Shown in pieces: positions 24,482 through 33,163 of a DNA stretch of 64,000 nucleotides. The translations under genes were made by a program, and so were the position numbers. The stretch comes from Bifidobacterium myosotis. GTDB lineage: Bacteria; Actinomycetota; Actinomycetes; Actinomycetales; Bifidobacteriaceae. The notes under the pieces are model-generated. The model did not search any database. It saw only the letters and a list, made by a program, of their open reading frames with translations, and was not told where the DNA came from. Within the stretch, counting starts at the first letter, position 1. Each line of letters starts with the position of its first letter. The DNA is taken from positions 1 through 64,000 of the forward strand of contig NZ_MWWW01000004.1 in NCBI RefSeq assembly GCF_002259745.1. The letters run 5' to 3'.

Positions 24482-26161
24482 TCAGCCGCGCACCGGCAGC
24501 ACGATCGCGGACGGGGTCGCCCCTCCCATGTGGATGGTCTGATGCGCCACCTGCGTTTCGGTCTGCTCGCTCCACAGGCCTGCATGGTTGGTGTGGATGG
24601 AGTACTGCGGGAAGTCGGAGGAGGCGATGTCGCAGCGGATGCGGGAACCGGCCGGAATCATCCAGCAGATGTCCCACATGTCGATGGTCACGCGGCGGAC
24701 CTCCCCGGGGGTGTAGGAAGCGGCATTAGGCGTGTCCAACGCGATGGTGGTGATGGACGTGCGGTAGTTGCGTGCGGTGCCGTCCGGGTCCACGCACATG
24801 AGCTTGGCGGTGAACGCGGTGTCCGGGGCGCTGGAGGAGATGTACAGCTCCACGCTGATCTTGCCCTGGATGTGCAGGTCACACTCGAGGGGCGCGGATT
24901 CGAAGGTGATGACGTCATCACGGAATCCGGGTTCGGGCTGGATGCGAGCGCCGATCTCGTTCATGGTGGTCAGCAACGCCTCGCCGCCGCGGGTCGGGAC
25001 CGGGTTTGCGGGGTCGTAGTCATAGGAGACTTCGGACGGCTCCTCCGGAGCGGCATCGGCGATGCCCGCGCCGGCCGTCAGATACAGGCGCTGTTCCTCG
25101 ACTTCGCTGGCGGGCAGCGGCCAGGATTCGGCGGTCTGCCATGTGTCGCTGCCGATCTCGTAGTATTCGACCTTGCGCTCAGGGGTCTTCTTCTGCTTGA
25201 GGGTCAGGTCGAACCATTCGAGTGCGGCGGGCACCTCGGTGGCGTCCAGGTTTTCGGGCTCGAGTCCCTCCAACGGGTTGAGGAAGTAATGGTTCCAGCA
25301 GCCGATGCGCAGCCAGGAGTGCTCCTTGATCTCCTCGTTGAGCGAGGCGTAGCCAGTCAGGGCGCTGCCGAGGTGGTGGTCGAACCAGCCTTCGTGGATG
25401 AACATGGGCACCTTCACATGGCTCGGAATCTGCTTGAGCAGACCCCAGAAGCCTTCATCCCAGTACGGATCGTCGCCCTTGGGGTGACTAATCCAGTCGC
25501 GGTACCAGTCAAGCCGGCCGCCCCACATATCCTCATCGACGGTCATTTGGGGAAGATGACGCGAGGATTCGAGATAGTCGGCGGTCACGGGATGGCCGGC
25601 GTTCTGCATGGCCCATGCGGTGAGCACGTCGCAGCGGAAGGAGCCCTTCTGGTAAGCGGAGGAGAATCGGTCGGTGCCGTAGTGGTTGGCGCAGATGGAT
25701 GCGACCTTCGGCGTGGTGATGTCGGCCACGGTCCAGCAGGTCAGGGACAGGTAGGAGGTGCCCCACAGCCCGATCACGTCGATCCAGTCCTGCTCCTCAC
25801 ACCAGGCGAGCAGGTCGGCGCCGTCATTGCGCTCGTTGACGTTCGGCTCCCACTTGCCGCCGGAGGTGTAGGTACCTCGGCACCACTCGCATACCAGCGC
25901 ATATCCGCGCCGGTTGAGTTGCTCGCCGTGCAGCTTCCACAGTTCGGCCTGCTGCGGGTAGGGGCAGCGGACCACGATGGTGGGCCAAGGGCCGGACGTG
26001 GCGGGCTTGAAGATATCGACGGTGAGCTCCACGCCGTCGCGGCAGGTGACCTTCGTGGTCTCGCGTTCGCCGACCTCATATTCGGGTTTGAACGGAGAGG
26101 ATTCGTACTGCCTGGTGATGTTGTCGAGGTAGCGGGCCAGGAAATCGTCTACATCGCTCAT
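24482..26161 (-). CDS. CocE/NonD-type serine hydrolase (X-Pro dipeptidyl-peptidase fold)
   Basis: 559 residues. The S15-type alpha/beta domain contains RDGVELTVDIFKP, the nucleophile region IDVIGLWGTSYLSLTCW, and HEGWFDHHLG with acid and His candidates. It is followed by the C-terminal jelly-roll domain (RVTIDMWDICWMIPAGSRIR, DIASSDFPQY). Family members hydrolyse acyl esters or amides (for example cocaine esterase, glutaryl-7-ACA acylase). It lies between an MFS transporter and an esterase gene, suggesting breakdown of an imported acylated compound. The precise substrate is unknown. Confidence 0.87.
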   Translation of the reverse strand: MSDVDDFLARYLDNITRQYESSPFKPEYEVGERETTKVTCRDGVELTVDIFKPATSGPWPTIVVRCPYPQQAELWKLHGEQLNRRGYALVCEWCRGTYTSGGKWEPNVNERNDGADLLAWCEEQDWIDVIGLWGTSYLSLTCWTVADITTPKVASICANHYGTDRFSSAYQKGSFRCDVLTAWAMQNAGHPVTADYLESSRHLPQMTVDEDMWGGRLDWYRDWISHPKGDDPYWDEGFWGLLKQIPSHVKVPMFIHEGWFDHHLGSALTGYASLNEEIKEHSWLRIGCWNHYFLNPLEGLEPENLDATEVPAALEWFDLTLKQKKTPERKVEYYEIGSDTWQTAESWPLPASEVEEQRLYLTAGAGIADAAPEEPSEVSYDYDPANPVPTRGGEALLTTMNEIGARIQPEPGFRDDVITFESAPLECDLHIQGKISVELYISSSAPDTAFTAKLMCVDPDGTARNYRTSITTIALDTPNAASYTPGEVRRVTIDMWDICWMIPAGSRIRCDIASSDFPQYSIHTNHAGLWSEQTETQVAHQTIHMGGATPSAIVLPVRG

Positions 26162-26268
26162 GATGTACTCCTTATATATGCATCCGTCGCATATTGGACG
26201 AGTCGTGTATTGAAGTGTTGTAATGCGCTTGTGAGATATGTGGGTATGTTGATTGGCTTGTTCGATTG

Positions 26269-27528
26269 TCAGGCGAGCTGCTTGGCATCACCCTTGAACG
26301 GACGCATGCGGAAGCCGACGATCACGCAGATGGCGGCCACGACGTACAGGGCCACGTTGCCGAACAGGGACGGCACATAGGAGCCGGTGGCATCGAACAC
26401 GGCGCCATGGGCGGTGATTGCGATGGCGGATGCAACACTGCCGAGCATGGTGACGATGGCGAGAATCTCGCTGTAGTCACGTTGACCGAAGGACTGACGG
26501 ATGAACCAGGGCAGGGCGACCAGTACGACGCCTTGGCCGATTCCGGCCATGAATCCGGCGACGATGGCCGGAGTGGGCGTGGTAGCGACGGCCATCAGAC
26601 CCCAACCGGACAGACCAATCAGCGAGTAGATGACGACGGCGAGCTCGGGCTTGATGTGATCAAGCAGGATACCGATGGTGGCCTTGCCGATGGCCGCGCC
26701 GAACATGATGCCGGAGACGACGAGTGCGCCCTGCTCGAGGGACAGACCCTGAGAAATCTCGTGGGCGGAGATGTGCTGGACCACGGCCGCGACGATCTGC
26801 AGCAACACGGAGACAGCGGCGAACAGGATGAAGGTCGGGCTGCGGAACGCCTGCTTAGCAGGCAGACCCGGCAGTTCGGCAGCCCCCTTGGAGGCTTCCT
26901 CAGTCTCGCCTTCGATGTGACCGTAAGCATATTCGCCCTTGGACTCGTCGGGACGGAACTTGAACACGAACAGGGAGAACGGCAGGATGCAGACGACGAG
27001 GAGAAGCGCCGTGATCCGGTAGGAGTTCTGCCAGCCGAGGTTGGTGATGAACGCAGAGACGACAGGATTGAAGATGGTGCCGCCAATGCCGGAAAGACCG
27101 AGCGCGATGCCCATCACGGTGCCAAGCTTGGACTCGAACCAATTGGCGAGCAGCACACTGGGGGCAAGGATGATCGGGATGACATACAGGATTCCCATCA
27201 ACGCGAATGATACGTAGAACTGCCAGACCGCGGTGAAGAACGATTGGATGAAGAACAGGACGGCCATACCGGTGACGCACACACTGATGAGGATGCGCGC
27301 GTCGACGACCTTCATCAGCTTGCCGGCGAGCAGCATGGCCGGCAAGGCGGCAAAGGCCATGATGGATGAGGCCAGTGCAATCTGAGTGCGCGAGACGCCC
27401 AGCACCTCACCGAGCGTGGTGAAGTACAATCCCGGCGTGTTGACGATCAGGCCGAATCCGACCAGCGACAGCACGCAGCAACCAATGAAAATCCACCACG
27501 AACGGGCGGATGATTTGTTTGTCGACAT
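26269..27528 (-). CDS. MFS transporter
   Basis: A 419-residue, 12-helix major facilitator. It begins MSTNKSSARSWWIFIGCCVL, has the loop 2-3 region LMKVVDARILI, and a central cytoplasmic loop (residues about 190-220). ATG 27528 is chosen because GGAGGTTCAG is directly upstream; the alternative at 27540 lacks it. It heads an operon with the CocE-type hydrolase and esterase, so it probably imports their substrate. It is divergent from the TetR gene at 27820, with clear palindromes between them. Confidence 0.88.
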   Translation of the reverse strand: MSTNKSSARSWWIFIGCCVLSLVGFGLIVNTPGLYFTTLGEVLGVSRTQIALASSIMAFAALPAMLLAGKLMKVVDARILISVCVTGMAVLFFIQSFFTAVWQFYVSFALMGILYVIPIILAPSVLLANWFESKLGTVMGIALGLSGIGGTIFNPVVSAFITNLGWQNSYRITALLLVVCILPFSLFVFKFRPDESKGEYAYGHIEGETEEASKGAAELPGLPAKQAFRSPTFILFAAVSVLLQIVAAVVQHISAHEISQGLSLEQGALVVSGIMFGAAIGKATIGILLDHIKPELAVVIYSLIGLSGWGLMAVATTPTPAIVAGFMAGIGQGVVLVALPWFIRQSFGQRDYSEILAIVTMLGSVASAIAITAHGAVFDATGSYVPSLFGNVALYVVAAICVIVGFRMRPFKGDAKQLA

Positions 27529-27618
27529 CTGAACCTCCATGTCCAGTCGTATTGATTGTTTCCCTAAACCTCTTCCTCCCCGCTTTGGGAGATATGAGGT
27601 CCATCGGCAAGCAGCTGG

Positions 27619-27668
27619 GTAAGTAACTACTTACTTTTGTTATATCATGTAAGTTAGTAATTACTAAC
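27619..27668. promoter_or_regulatory. TetR operators upstream of the MFS-hydrolase operon
   Basis: GTTAGTAATTACTAAC (27653-27668) is a perfect 16-bp palindrome, and a related near-palindrome GTAAGTAACTACTTAC lies at 27619-27634. The same half sites return at 29153-29172, so the neighbouring TetR probably controls both units. Confidence 0.65.
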
Positions 27669-27750
27669 CTATTTGTCAAACGAGGACACGCCGAACATAT
27701 GGCCGCCCCGTCGATACAATCGACACAGCAAATGACTGTTGTATGCACAC

Positions 27751-27804
27751 CGCTCTCACCTCTGCCGCCCCGCGACGATGGGTGGGGCGGCAGAGGTGAG
27801 AGCG
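27751..27804 (+). other. 21-bp perfect hairpin in the tetR leader
   Basis: Arms 27751-27771 and 27784-27804 pair perfectly over 21 bp around a 12-nt loop, and the stem ends 15 bp before the tetR start. A structure this stable in a 5' leader should hinder readthrough or translation. It may block antisense transcription from the MFS side, or act as an attenuator. Confidence 0.7.
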
Positions 27805-27819
27805 GCAGAGAGGAGATTC

Positions 27820-28437
27820 ATGGGAACCCGCGGAGAGGAGCGCCTTCGGGAAATCATCACGGCGGCCACCGAAGTGGTGGCCGAGCGCGGCTACTATGGC
27901 ATGACCATCCAAGAGGTCGCCGACCGCGTGGGTATCACCCAGGCCGGACTCCTCAAATACGTGAAGAACAAGAACGGGCTGCTCACGCTCGTTCTGCAAC
28001 GGTACGACGAGACCAACAAGGCGGATCAGAACTACATCAGCAGCCGTCTTTCACTCACCGCCGAACAGCGGGAACAAACACCTCTGCTCATGCCCGAGTA
28101 CTACCGCATCATCGCCCGATACAATCAGGAACGTCCCAAACTCGCACAGCTCTATCTTGTGCTGCGCGCCGAGGCCATCGACCCCAATCATCCGGCGCAT
28201 GACTACTACGCTCATCGAGGCGAGCGCATGCGCGCCAAAATATCGGCGCTCCCCTGGAAACTGCCGCCCGAGTACGATACCCCATACAAAATCGGCCGGC
28301 TGTCCATGTGCATCGGATCGGCCATGGAGGGGTTGCAGATGCGCTGGCTCGGTGAACCAAACATTGATTACCTCGCCAGTTGGGCCGAATATGAGGACAT
28401 ACTCTTCCCCCTACCCCACTGGGAAGGCTACCGCTGA
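27820..28437 (+). CDS. TetR-family regulator (paralogue group, copy 2)
   Basis: 205 residues. The HTH is in EIITAATEVVAERGYYGMTI, QEVADRVGITQAGLLKYVKN, KNGLL. The ligand domain includes AQLYLVLRAEAIDPNHPAHD and the end reads FPLPHWEGYR. ATG 27820 has AGGAGA 4 nt upstream; an in-frame start at 27739 would run through the hairpin. It is divergent from the MFS operon and convergent with the SGNH hydrolase gene, whose upstream region carries a matching operator. Confidence 0.9.
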   Translation: MGTRGEERLREIITAATEVVAERGYYGMTIQEVADRVGITQAGLLKYVKNKNGLLTLVLQRYDETNKADQNYISSRLSLTAEQREQTPLLMPEYYRIIARYNQERPKLAQLYLVLRAEAIDPNHPAHDYYAHRGERMRAKISALPWKLPPEYDTPYKIGRLSMCIGSAMEGLQMRWLGEPNIDYLASWAEYEDILFPLPHWEGYR

Positions 28438-28463
28438 GAACATCGCGACGGTGAATCCGACGC

Positions 28464-29129
28464 TCACTCCAGCGCCAATCGCATGAGGTCATCGAAGATG
28501 GCCTCGTAGCCGTCAGCATAGAAGTGCAGGCCCTCCTTGCTGTAGTCGGCCTTCAACGAGCCGCTCCCATCGCGCAGGGCCTCGGCAACATCGGCACAGC
28601 GAACACCGCGCGCCTGCGCGATCGATCGAACGATGGCATTGGCCTCATCGACGCGCGCGTTGGTGCGATGCCGGAAGTCGGCGCCTCCGTTCTGCGCCAA
28701 CATGGCTTCATTCACCGGGTAGTAGGCGAGCATGACAATATCGGTCGACGGCAGCGCATCCTGTATGCGCGCGATGATGCCGTCGTAACGGTCGCGGAAC
28801 ACTTCGGGGTCGAAGTCGGCATCGTTGAGATCGTTCGTGCCGATGTTGATAATCAGGCGGCTTGGTTTGAGGTCGAGCACCAGTACATTCAGATTGGCCG
28901 CGAAGTCGATCGTCGTGAAACCGCCGACCCCTCGGTTGTACATCGGTTCATGGATGCCGCGATCAACCATGAGCTCATTCAGCGGAAACTGCTCCATGAG
29001 CGATGAGCCGGCGAACACCACCGCTCCGCGCCTGGCAAATCGGTTCAGCCGGTGGTACTGCTCGATCTTCTGCCTTTTCTCAATTTCGAGGTATTCCCGG
29101 ATATCCACTTCGACTCCTTCGCTTGACAC
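28464..29129 (-). CDS. SGNH/GDSL-type hydrolase
   Basis: 221 residues with all SGNH blocks: block I VVFAGSSLMEQF (Ser), block II YNRGVGGFTT (Gly), block III IINIGTNDLND (Asn), and block V YSKEGLHFYADGY, where Glu takes the usual Asp position before His. There is no signal peptide, so it is cytoplasmic, probably an acyl esterase or lysophospholipase-like enzyme. It is divergent from a TDT transporter gene, with a TetR-like operator between them. This suggests a small acid or ester is handled by the pair. Confidence 0.87.
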   Translation of the reverse strand: MSSEGVEVDIREYLEIEKRQKIEQYHRLNRFARRGAVVFAGSSLMEQFPLNELMVDRGIHEPMYNRGVGGFTTIDFAANLNVLVLDLKPSRLIINIGTNDLNDADFDPEVFRDRYDGIIARIQDALPSTDIVMLAYYPVNEAMLAQNGGADFRHRTNARVDEANAIVRSIAQARGVRCADVAEALRDGSGSLKADYSKEGLHFYADGYEAIFDDLMRLALE

Positions 29130-29152
29130 ATACCCGTATGAATCATTGAAAA

Positions 29153-29172
29153 GTTAGTAATCGCTTACTAGC
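29153..29172. promoter_or_regulatory. TetR-type operator between SGNH hydrolase and TDT transporter genes
   Basis: GTTAGTAATCGCTTACTAGC repeats the half site of the 16-bp palindrome at 27653-27668 (GTTAGTAA..TTACTA.C) with a 4-bp spacer. It sits 23 bp before one start and 9 bp before the other. Confidence 0.55.
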
Positions 29173-29181
29173 ATACATCTC

Positions 29182-30216
29182 ATGGAATCCTCTCGCAACA
29201 GACCGCGGCAAAGAGACGGCCAAGCAACGGCCACCAATTCCAGCTTCGTCGGATCAACTCCCATGCGTATGGCCGCAACGCCGATTCCGCAAGCCGGGGT
29301 GGCACTGGCCATATTCTCCTTCGGCAATCTCGCATCCACCCTGCTGCCGGACTCATGGTGGGGGCCGGTGCACGCCGCCTGCGCGGTGCTGGGTTTGACA
29401 CTGCTAGCTCCCGTGTTGGCCAGGCATGGCATCGCCATCCGTAACGCTTCGGTACGCGCCGCCTTGACCAGCGACTATCGCAATCCGATGATTGCACCGC
29501 TGGCCACCACCATGCCGATGGCCTTAATCGTCTTGGGAACCTATCTTGTTCACTTCGGCACCCCCGGCCTGCTATGCGCGCAGGTCACCTGGTGGTTCGG
29601 AGTGCTGTGCATCGTGACGCTGATGGCGTATCTGGCATGGCGATTCGTGCTATGCGGATTCTCGCTGGCCGACGTATGCCCGGCTTGGCTGGTCGGATTC
29701 GTCGGCATTCTGGTGGCTGCGGTAACCTCCGGTACCGTCGGACTCGCATGGGCGGGGCACATTATTTATGTAATCGGCTTCGCTATCGACATCATCATGT
29801 TGGTATTGATTTCCAGCCGCATCGCTTGGCATGGTTTGCCGACGGTCATCAAACCTACACTGACCATCTACAGCGCACCGATCAGTCTTCTGGTCGCCTC
29901 GTATTTCAGCACCAGTACGCGGCATGATCCCGTGTTCACACTGGTGCTGCTCACCTGTTCCCAGCTGTTGTTCGCGTTCGTGGCGATACTGCTGCCATGG
30001 ATGCTGACTACCCCGGCATCCCCCGCCTACGCGGCGTTCACCTTCCCGCTGGTCATCACCGCCACCGCACTGCATGACGCACTGACGATCTTCAAGGACG
30101 CCGGTTGGCATGTGCCGTCGTGGGCGTATTGGCTGCAGGCCGGCGAAACCTTGCTCGCCGGCGTCATGATCGTCGTCGCTATGGCGGCATTCCGGCATGT
30201 GTACGAATCCCTATAA
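29182..30216 (+). CDS. TDT/SLAC1-TehA-family membrane transporter
   Basis: 344 residues with about ten membrane segments: GVALAIFSFGNLASTLL, GVLCIVTLMAYLAWRFVLCG, LVGFVGILVAAVTSGT, YVIGFAIDIIMLVLISSRIA, then PTLTIYSAPISLLVASYFST. The order and the P..L.IY.APISL block match the tellurite-resistance/dicarboxylate (TDT) channel family, which moves organic acids or anions. The last codons overlap the start of intergenic repeat copy B, so the repeat contributes the C-terminus FRHVYESL. It is divergent from an SGNH hydrolase. Confidence 0.78.
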   Translation: MESSRNRPRQRDGQATATNSSFVGSTPMRMAATPIPQAGVALAIFSFGNLASTLLPDSWWGPVHAACAVLGLTLLAPVLARHGIAIRNASVRAALTSDYRNPMIAPLATTMPMALIVLGTYLVHFGTPGLLCAQVTWWFGVLCIVTLMAYLAWRFVLCGFSLADVCPAWLVGFVGILVAAVTSGTVGLAWAGHIIYVIGFAIDIIMLVLISSRIAWHGLPTVIKPTLTIYSAPISLLVASYFSTSTRHDPVFTLVLLTCSQLLFAFVAILLPWMLTTPASPAYAAFTFPLVITATALHDALTIFKDAGWHVPSWAYWLQAGETLLAGVMIVVAMAAFRHVYESL

Positions 30217-30220
30217 CGCA

Positions 30221-30462
30221 TTCTGGGCATATCCGGCATATATGCGAACCCCCACAACGCATTCTGGGCATATGCGGTACATGAGGAACCGATTTTCCTC
30301 TCCTCATGTACCGCATAGGCCCAGAACCGGCTTCATGGTATGGATATGCCCAGAATAATTGGCTGCCATATGCCCAGAACAGCCCTCCCGGCATACCGAA
30401 TCGTCGTCATATGCCCAGAACCAGCCGCTCCTGCATGCCAAATGGTCGTCAAATGCCCAGAA
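30221..30462. repeat. Intergenic structured repeat, copy B
   Basis: Seven copies of the 12-mer ATATGCCCAGAA or its complement start at 30221 and 30262 (reverse) and at 30315, 30344, 30368, 30409 and 30451 (forward; the first and last have one change). The 30262 and 30315 copies close a 26-bp hairpin (30262-30287 with 30301-30326, 13-nt loop). The first six spacings are the same as in copy A. It lies between the convergent TDT and GH3 genes. A tandem sub-repeat of about 41 bp (from TCCGGCAT to TTCTGGGCAT) begins inside the TDT gene. Confidence 0.85.
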
Positions 30463-30568
30463 CACTCATCAGGGCAGACGGGATATGCAAAAGGCGGCCC
30501 CGCCTTGCCGGAACAAGCAAGGGCAGGGCCGCCTCAGGGAATATCGCGGAGAACGCGCAGCGGCGGTG

Positions 30569-32926
30569 TCACGCCACGGTGAACGTGGTGCGCTTCAGGT
30601 CCTCGCGACGGGACGAGTGGCCGATGAGCAGTTCGAATTCGCCGGGCTCGACGATGCGGTTGGCGTCCGGGTCCACGATGGTGCAGTCGGCCACCGGGAT
30701 GTCGAAGGCCACGGTCTTGGTCTCGCCGGGCTCGAGGTCTACGCGTTGGAAGGCCTTGAGCTCGCGGTCGGTCCAGCTGTAGGAGGTGACGATGTCGCCG
30801 ATGTAGGCCTGCACCACCTCGGTACCAGCGCGGTCGCCCGTGTTGGTCAGGTCGATCTCTGCGTGCACGGTGTCACCCACCGCGAACGCGCCGTCCTCGC
30901 CGGTCGCGCCGCCGACGATCCGGGGTTCACCGTACTCGAACGTCGTGTAGCCCAGACCCTCACCGAACGCGAACGCCGGGTCCTGGGTGAGATCGGCGTA
31001 GCGGTCGCCGTGCTGTCCGCGGACCTGGTTGTAGTAGACCGGCAGCTGACCGGCGTGACGCGGGAAGGTGACCGGGATGCGGCCGGACGGGTTGGTGAGG
31101 CCAAGGATGATCTCGGCGATGGCCTGGCCACCCTTCATGCCGGGGTTCGCGGCCCACAGGATGGAGCCGGTTCCGGTGGACGGGTCGCTCACGCGCTTGG
31201 CGAACACGCCGTTCTCGCCCACGATGGAGGCGGGCAGCACCTGCGGCTTGGAGCTGATGAGCACGGTGACCATCGGCTTGCCAGTCTCGCGCGAAACCGC
31301 CGCGAGCGCGTCGAGCAGCGCGTTCTGGCCGCCGAGCAGTTCGAGTGTGGCGGTGGAGCAGGTCTCGCCGACCAGCTGGACGACGTCGCCTACCACGGCC
31401 ACGATGAGGTCGGCCTCGCGGGCGTTGGCCACAGCCTCATTGATCAGCGTCTGATCGACGGCGGCGCTCACGCCGATCTTCGGGCGGGGCTGGCCGTCCG
31501 GGTAGAGTTCGCCGGCCGGGTCGGTCACAAGGTCCACAACGTTCGCGCCGCGGGCGTAGGTGACTTCGCAGTCGTCGCCGGCGAGCGCGCGAAGGCCGTC
31601 AAGCACGGTGGTGATCATCTCGCGCGGCTGGCCGTCGGGCATCCAAGAGACCTGGCCGGAATTGCCGGTCCAGTCGCCGAGCTGGTTCTGCGCGTCGTCG
31701 GCGAGCGGGCCGGCGACGGCGATACGCTTGGCGCTCCCACCTTGAGCACCGGTGGTGAACGGCAGGCCACCGTCGTTGCGCAGGAGGGCCACGGCTTCAC
31801 GCGCGAGCTCCAGATTGATGCGCTGATGCTTCTCGGAGCCGATGATCGCCTTGATGCGGGCCTCGTCGGGCAGCCGCGGGTCCTCGAACAGGCCGAGACG
31901 GAACTTGAGCGCGAGGATGCGGGAGACGGCCTCGTCGATCAACGATTCGTCCAGCAGACCGGTGCGGACGGCCTCGATCGCGCCCTCGTAGAACTGCGGG
32001 GTGGTCATGACCAGATCGTTGCCGGCCTTGACCGCGTCCGCTGCGGCGTGCACGTAATCGGGCTTGACCTTCTGCTCCCAGACGGAACGGCCGACGTTGT
32101 CCCAGTCGGTGATGAGCGTGCCGTTGTATTTCCACGCGCCGCGCAGCTTGTCCGTGAGCAGCCACTTGTTGAACGTGACCGGCACGCCGTCGATGGATTC
32201 GTAACCGAGCATGAACGTGCCGCAGCCCTCCTTGGCCACGCGCTCGAACGGCGGCAGGAACCAGGATTCCAGCTTGCGGTGGGAGAGGTCCGCCTCGGAG
32301 GCGTCGCGACCGCCCTGAGTCTCGGAGTAGCCGGCGAAGTGCTTGGCGCAGGCCAGAATCGCGTCCTTGGGCAGGGGCTCGCCGGCTTTGGCGCCGCCCT
32401 GATAGCCGCGCACGATGGCGGAGGCGAGCTCACCGATCAGCGTCGGGTCCTCGCCGAAGGTCTCGTCCACGCGGCCCCAGCGGGTGTCGCGTGCGATGCA
32501 CAGCACCGGGGAGAAGGTCCAATGCACGCCGGTGCAGGAGACCTCCTCGGCGGTGGCGCGGCCGGCGGCCTCGATCTTGGCCGGGTCCCAGCTCACGGCC
32601 ATGCCCAGCTGGGAGGGGAAAATGGTGGCGCCGGGCCAGAACGAGTAACCGTGGATGCAGTCGTCGCCGATGACCAGCGGGATGCCCAAACGGGTCTGCT
32701 CGTTGACCATCTTGACGGCGCGAGGCAGATCGGCGGGACTGGTATGCAGGATGGAACCGACGTGCTTGTTGACGATGAGGTCCTCCAAATCGCCGCCTCG
32801 CGCGTCGAGCTGCATCATCTGGCCGACCTTCTCCTCGAGGGTCATGCGGGAGAGCAGGTCGGCGATGCGCTCGGCGTCAGGCAGATTCGGGTTCTTGTAG
32901 GGCGGGGTCGCGGTGTCCTGGGTCAT
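30569..32926 (-). CDS. GH3 beta-glucosidase
   Basis: 785 residues. The barrel domain carries LVIGDDCIHGYSF, DTRWGRVDETFGEDPTLIGE, ACAKHFAGYSETQGGRDAS and the nucleophile region GTLITDWDNVG. It is followed by the alpha/beta sandwich and a fibronectin III-like tail ending LLIGHSSRREDLKRTTF. The profile resembles exo-beta-glucosidases of the BglX type, but no signal peptide is present. ATG 32926 is used; an upstream TTG is less likely. It lies just downstream of the TetR gene at 33164 on the same strand, with an ATTACCA-TT-TGGTAAT operator between them. Confidence 0.92.
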   Translation of the reverse strand: MTQDTATPPYKNPNLPDAERIADLLSRMTLEEKVGQMMQLDARGGDLEDLIVNKHVGSILHTSPADLPRAVKMVNEQTRLGIPLVIGDDCIHGYSFWPGATIFPSQLGMAVSWDPAKIEAAGRATAEEVSCTGVHWTFSPVLCIARDTRWGRVDETFGEDPTLIGELASAIVRGYQGGAKAGEPLPKDAILACAKHFAGYSETQGGRDASEADLSHRKLESWFLPPFERVAKEGCGTFMLGYESIDGVPVTFNKWLLTDKLRGAWKYNGTLITDWDNVGRSVWEQKVKPDYVHAAADAVKAGNDLVMTTPQFYEGAIEAVRTGLLDESLIDEAVSRILALKFRLGLFEDPRLPDEARIKAIIGSEKHQRINLELAREAVALLRNDGGLPFTTGAQGGSAKRIAVAGPLADDAQNQLGDWTGNSGQVSWMPDGQPREMITTVLDGLRALAGDDCEVTYARGANVVDLVTDPAGELYPDGQPRPKIGVSAAVDQTLINEAVANAREADLIVAVVGDVVQLVGETCSTATLELLGGQNALLDALAAVSRETGKPMVTVLISSKPQVLPASIVGENGVFAKRVSDPSTGTGSILWAANPGMKGGQAIAEIILGLTNPSGRIPVTFPRHAGQLPVYYNQVRGQHGDRYADLTQDPAFAFGEGLGYTTFEYGEPRIVGGATGEDGAFAVGDTVHAEIDLTNTGDRAGTEVVQAYIGDIVTSYSWTDRELKAFQRVDLEPGETKTVAFDIPVADCTIVDPDANRIVEPGEFELLIGHSSRREDLKRTTFTVA

Positions 32927-32964
32927 GGTGTCTTCGCTTTCTTCGATGAAATCGAACAACTATA

Positions 32965-32980
32965 ATTACCATTTGGTAAT
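32965..32980. promoter_or_regulatory. Palindromic operator upstream of the second GH3 gene
   Basis: ATTACCA and TGGTAAT flank a 2-bp centre, 39 bp before the GH3 start. It is the probable binding site of the neighbouring TetR. The rest of 32927-33163 holds no gene. Confidence 0.5.
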
Positions 32981-33163
32981 TTATCACCTCAAAAAACGAC
33001 ACGCAAGCCGGACGTGCGCATCGCGTCGCGTCACGGCATGGCCCGTCGTAGCAAACGGCACCCATAGGAATCAAGAGCCCGCGCACAGTCGGCGGCAACC
33101 GCGCAGGCGTCGCACAGCACACGGCGTATAGCGCAGCGCACATCGAAAATCAGAAAAACGACC

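Noticed and set aside
23258-26380. 1040-residue plus-strand open frame
   Set aside because: Shadow of the esterase, CocE-type and MFS genes on the other strand; composition is not protein-like.
23052-30394. Short minus-strand frames inside repeat copies A (23052-23312) and B (30179-30394), with similar peptides containing repeated LFWAY
   Set aside because: Both strands are open, several of the differences compared between copies change amino acids, and the similarity follows from the DNA repeat. A coding role is not excluded but is not supported.
30359-32965. 868-residue plus-strand open frame
   Set aside because: Antisense to the second GH3 gene, which has all catalytic blocks.
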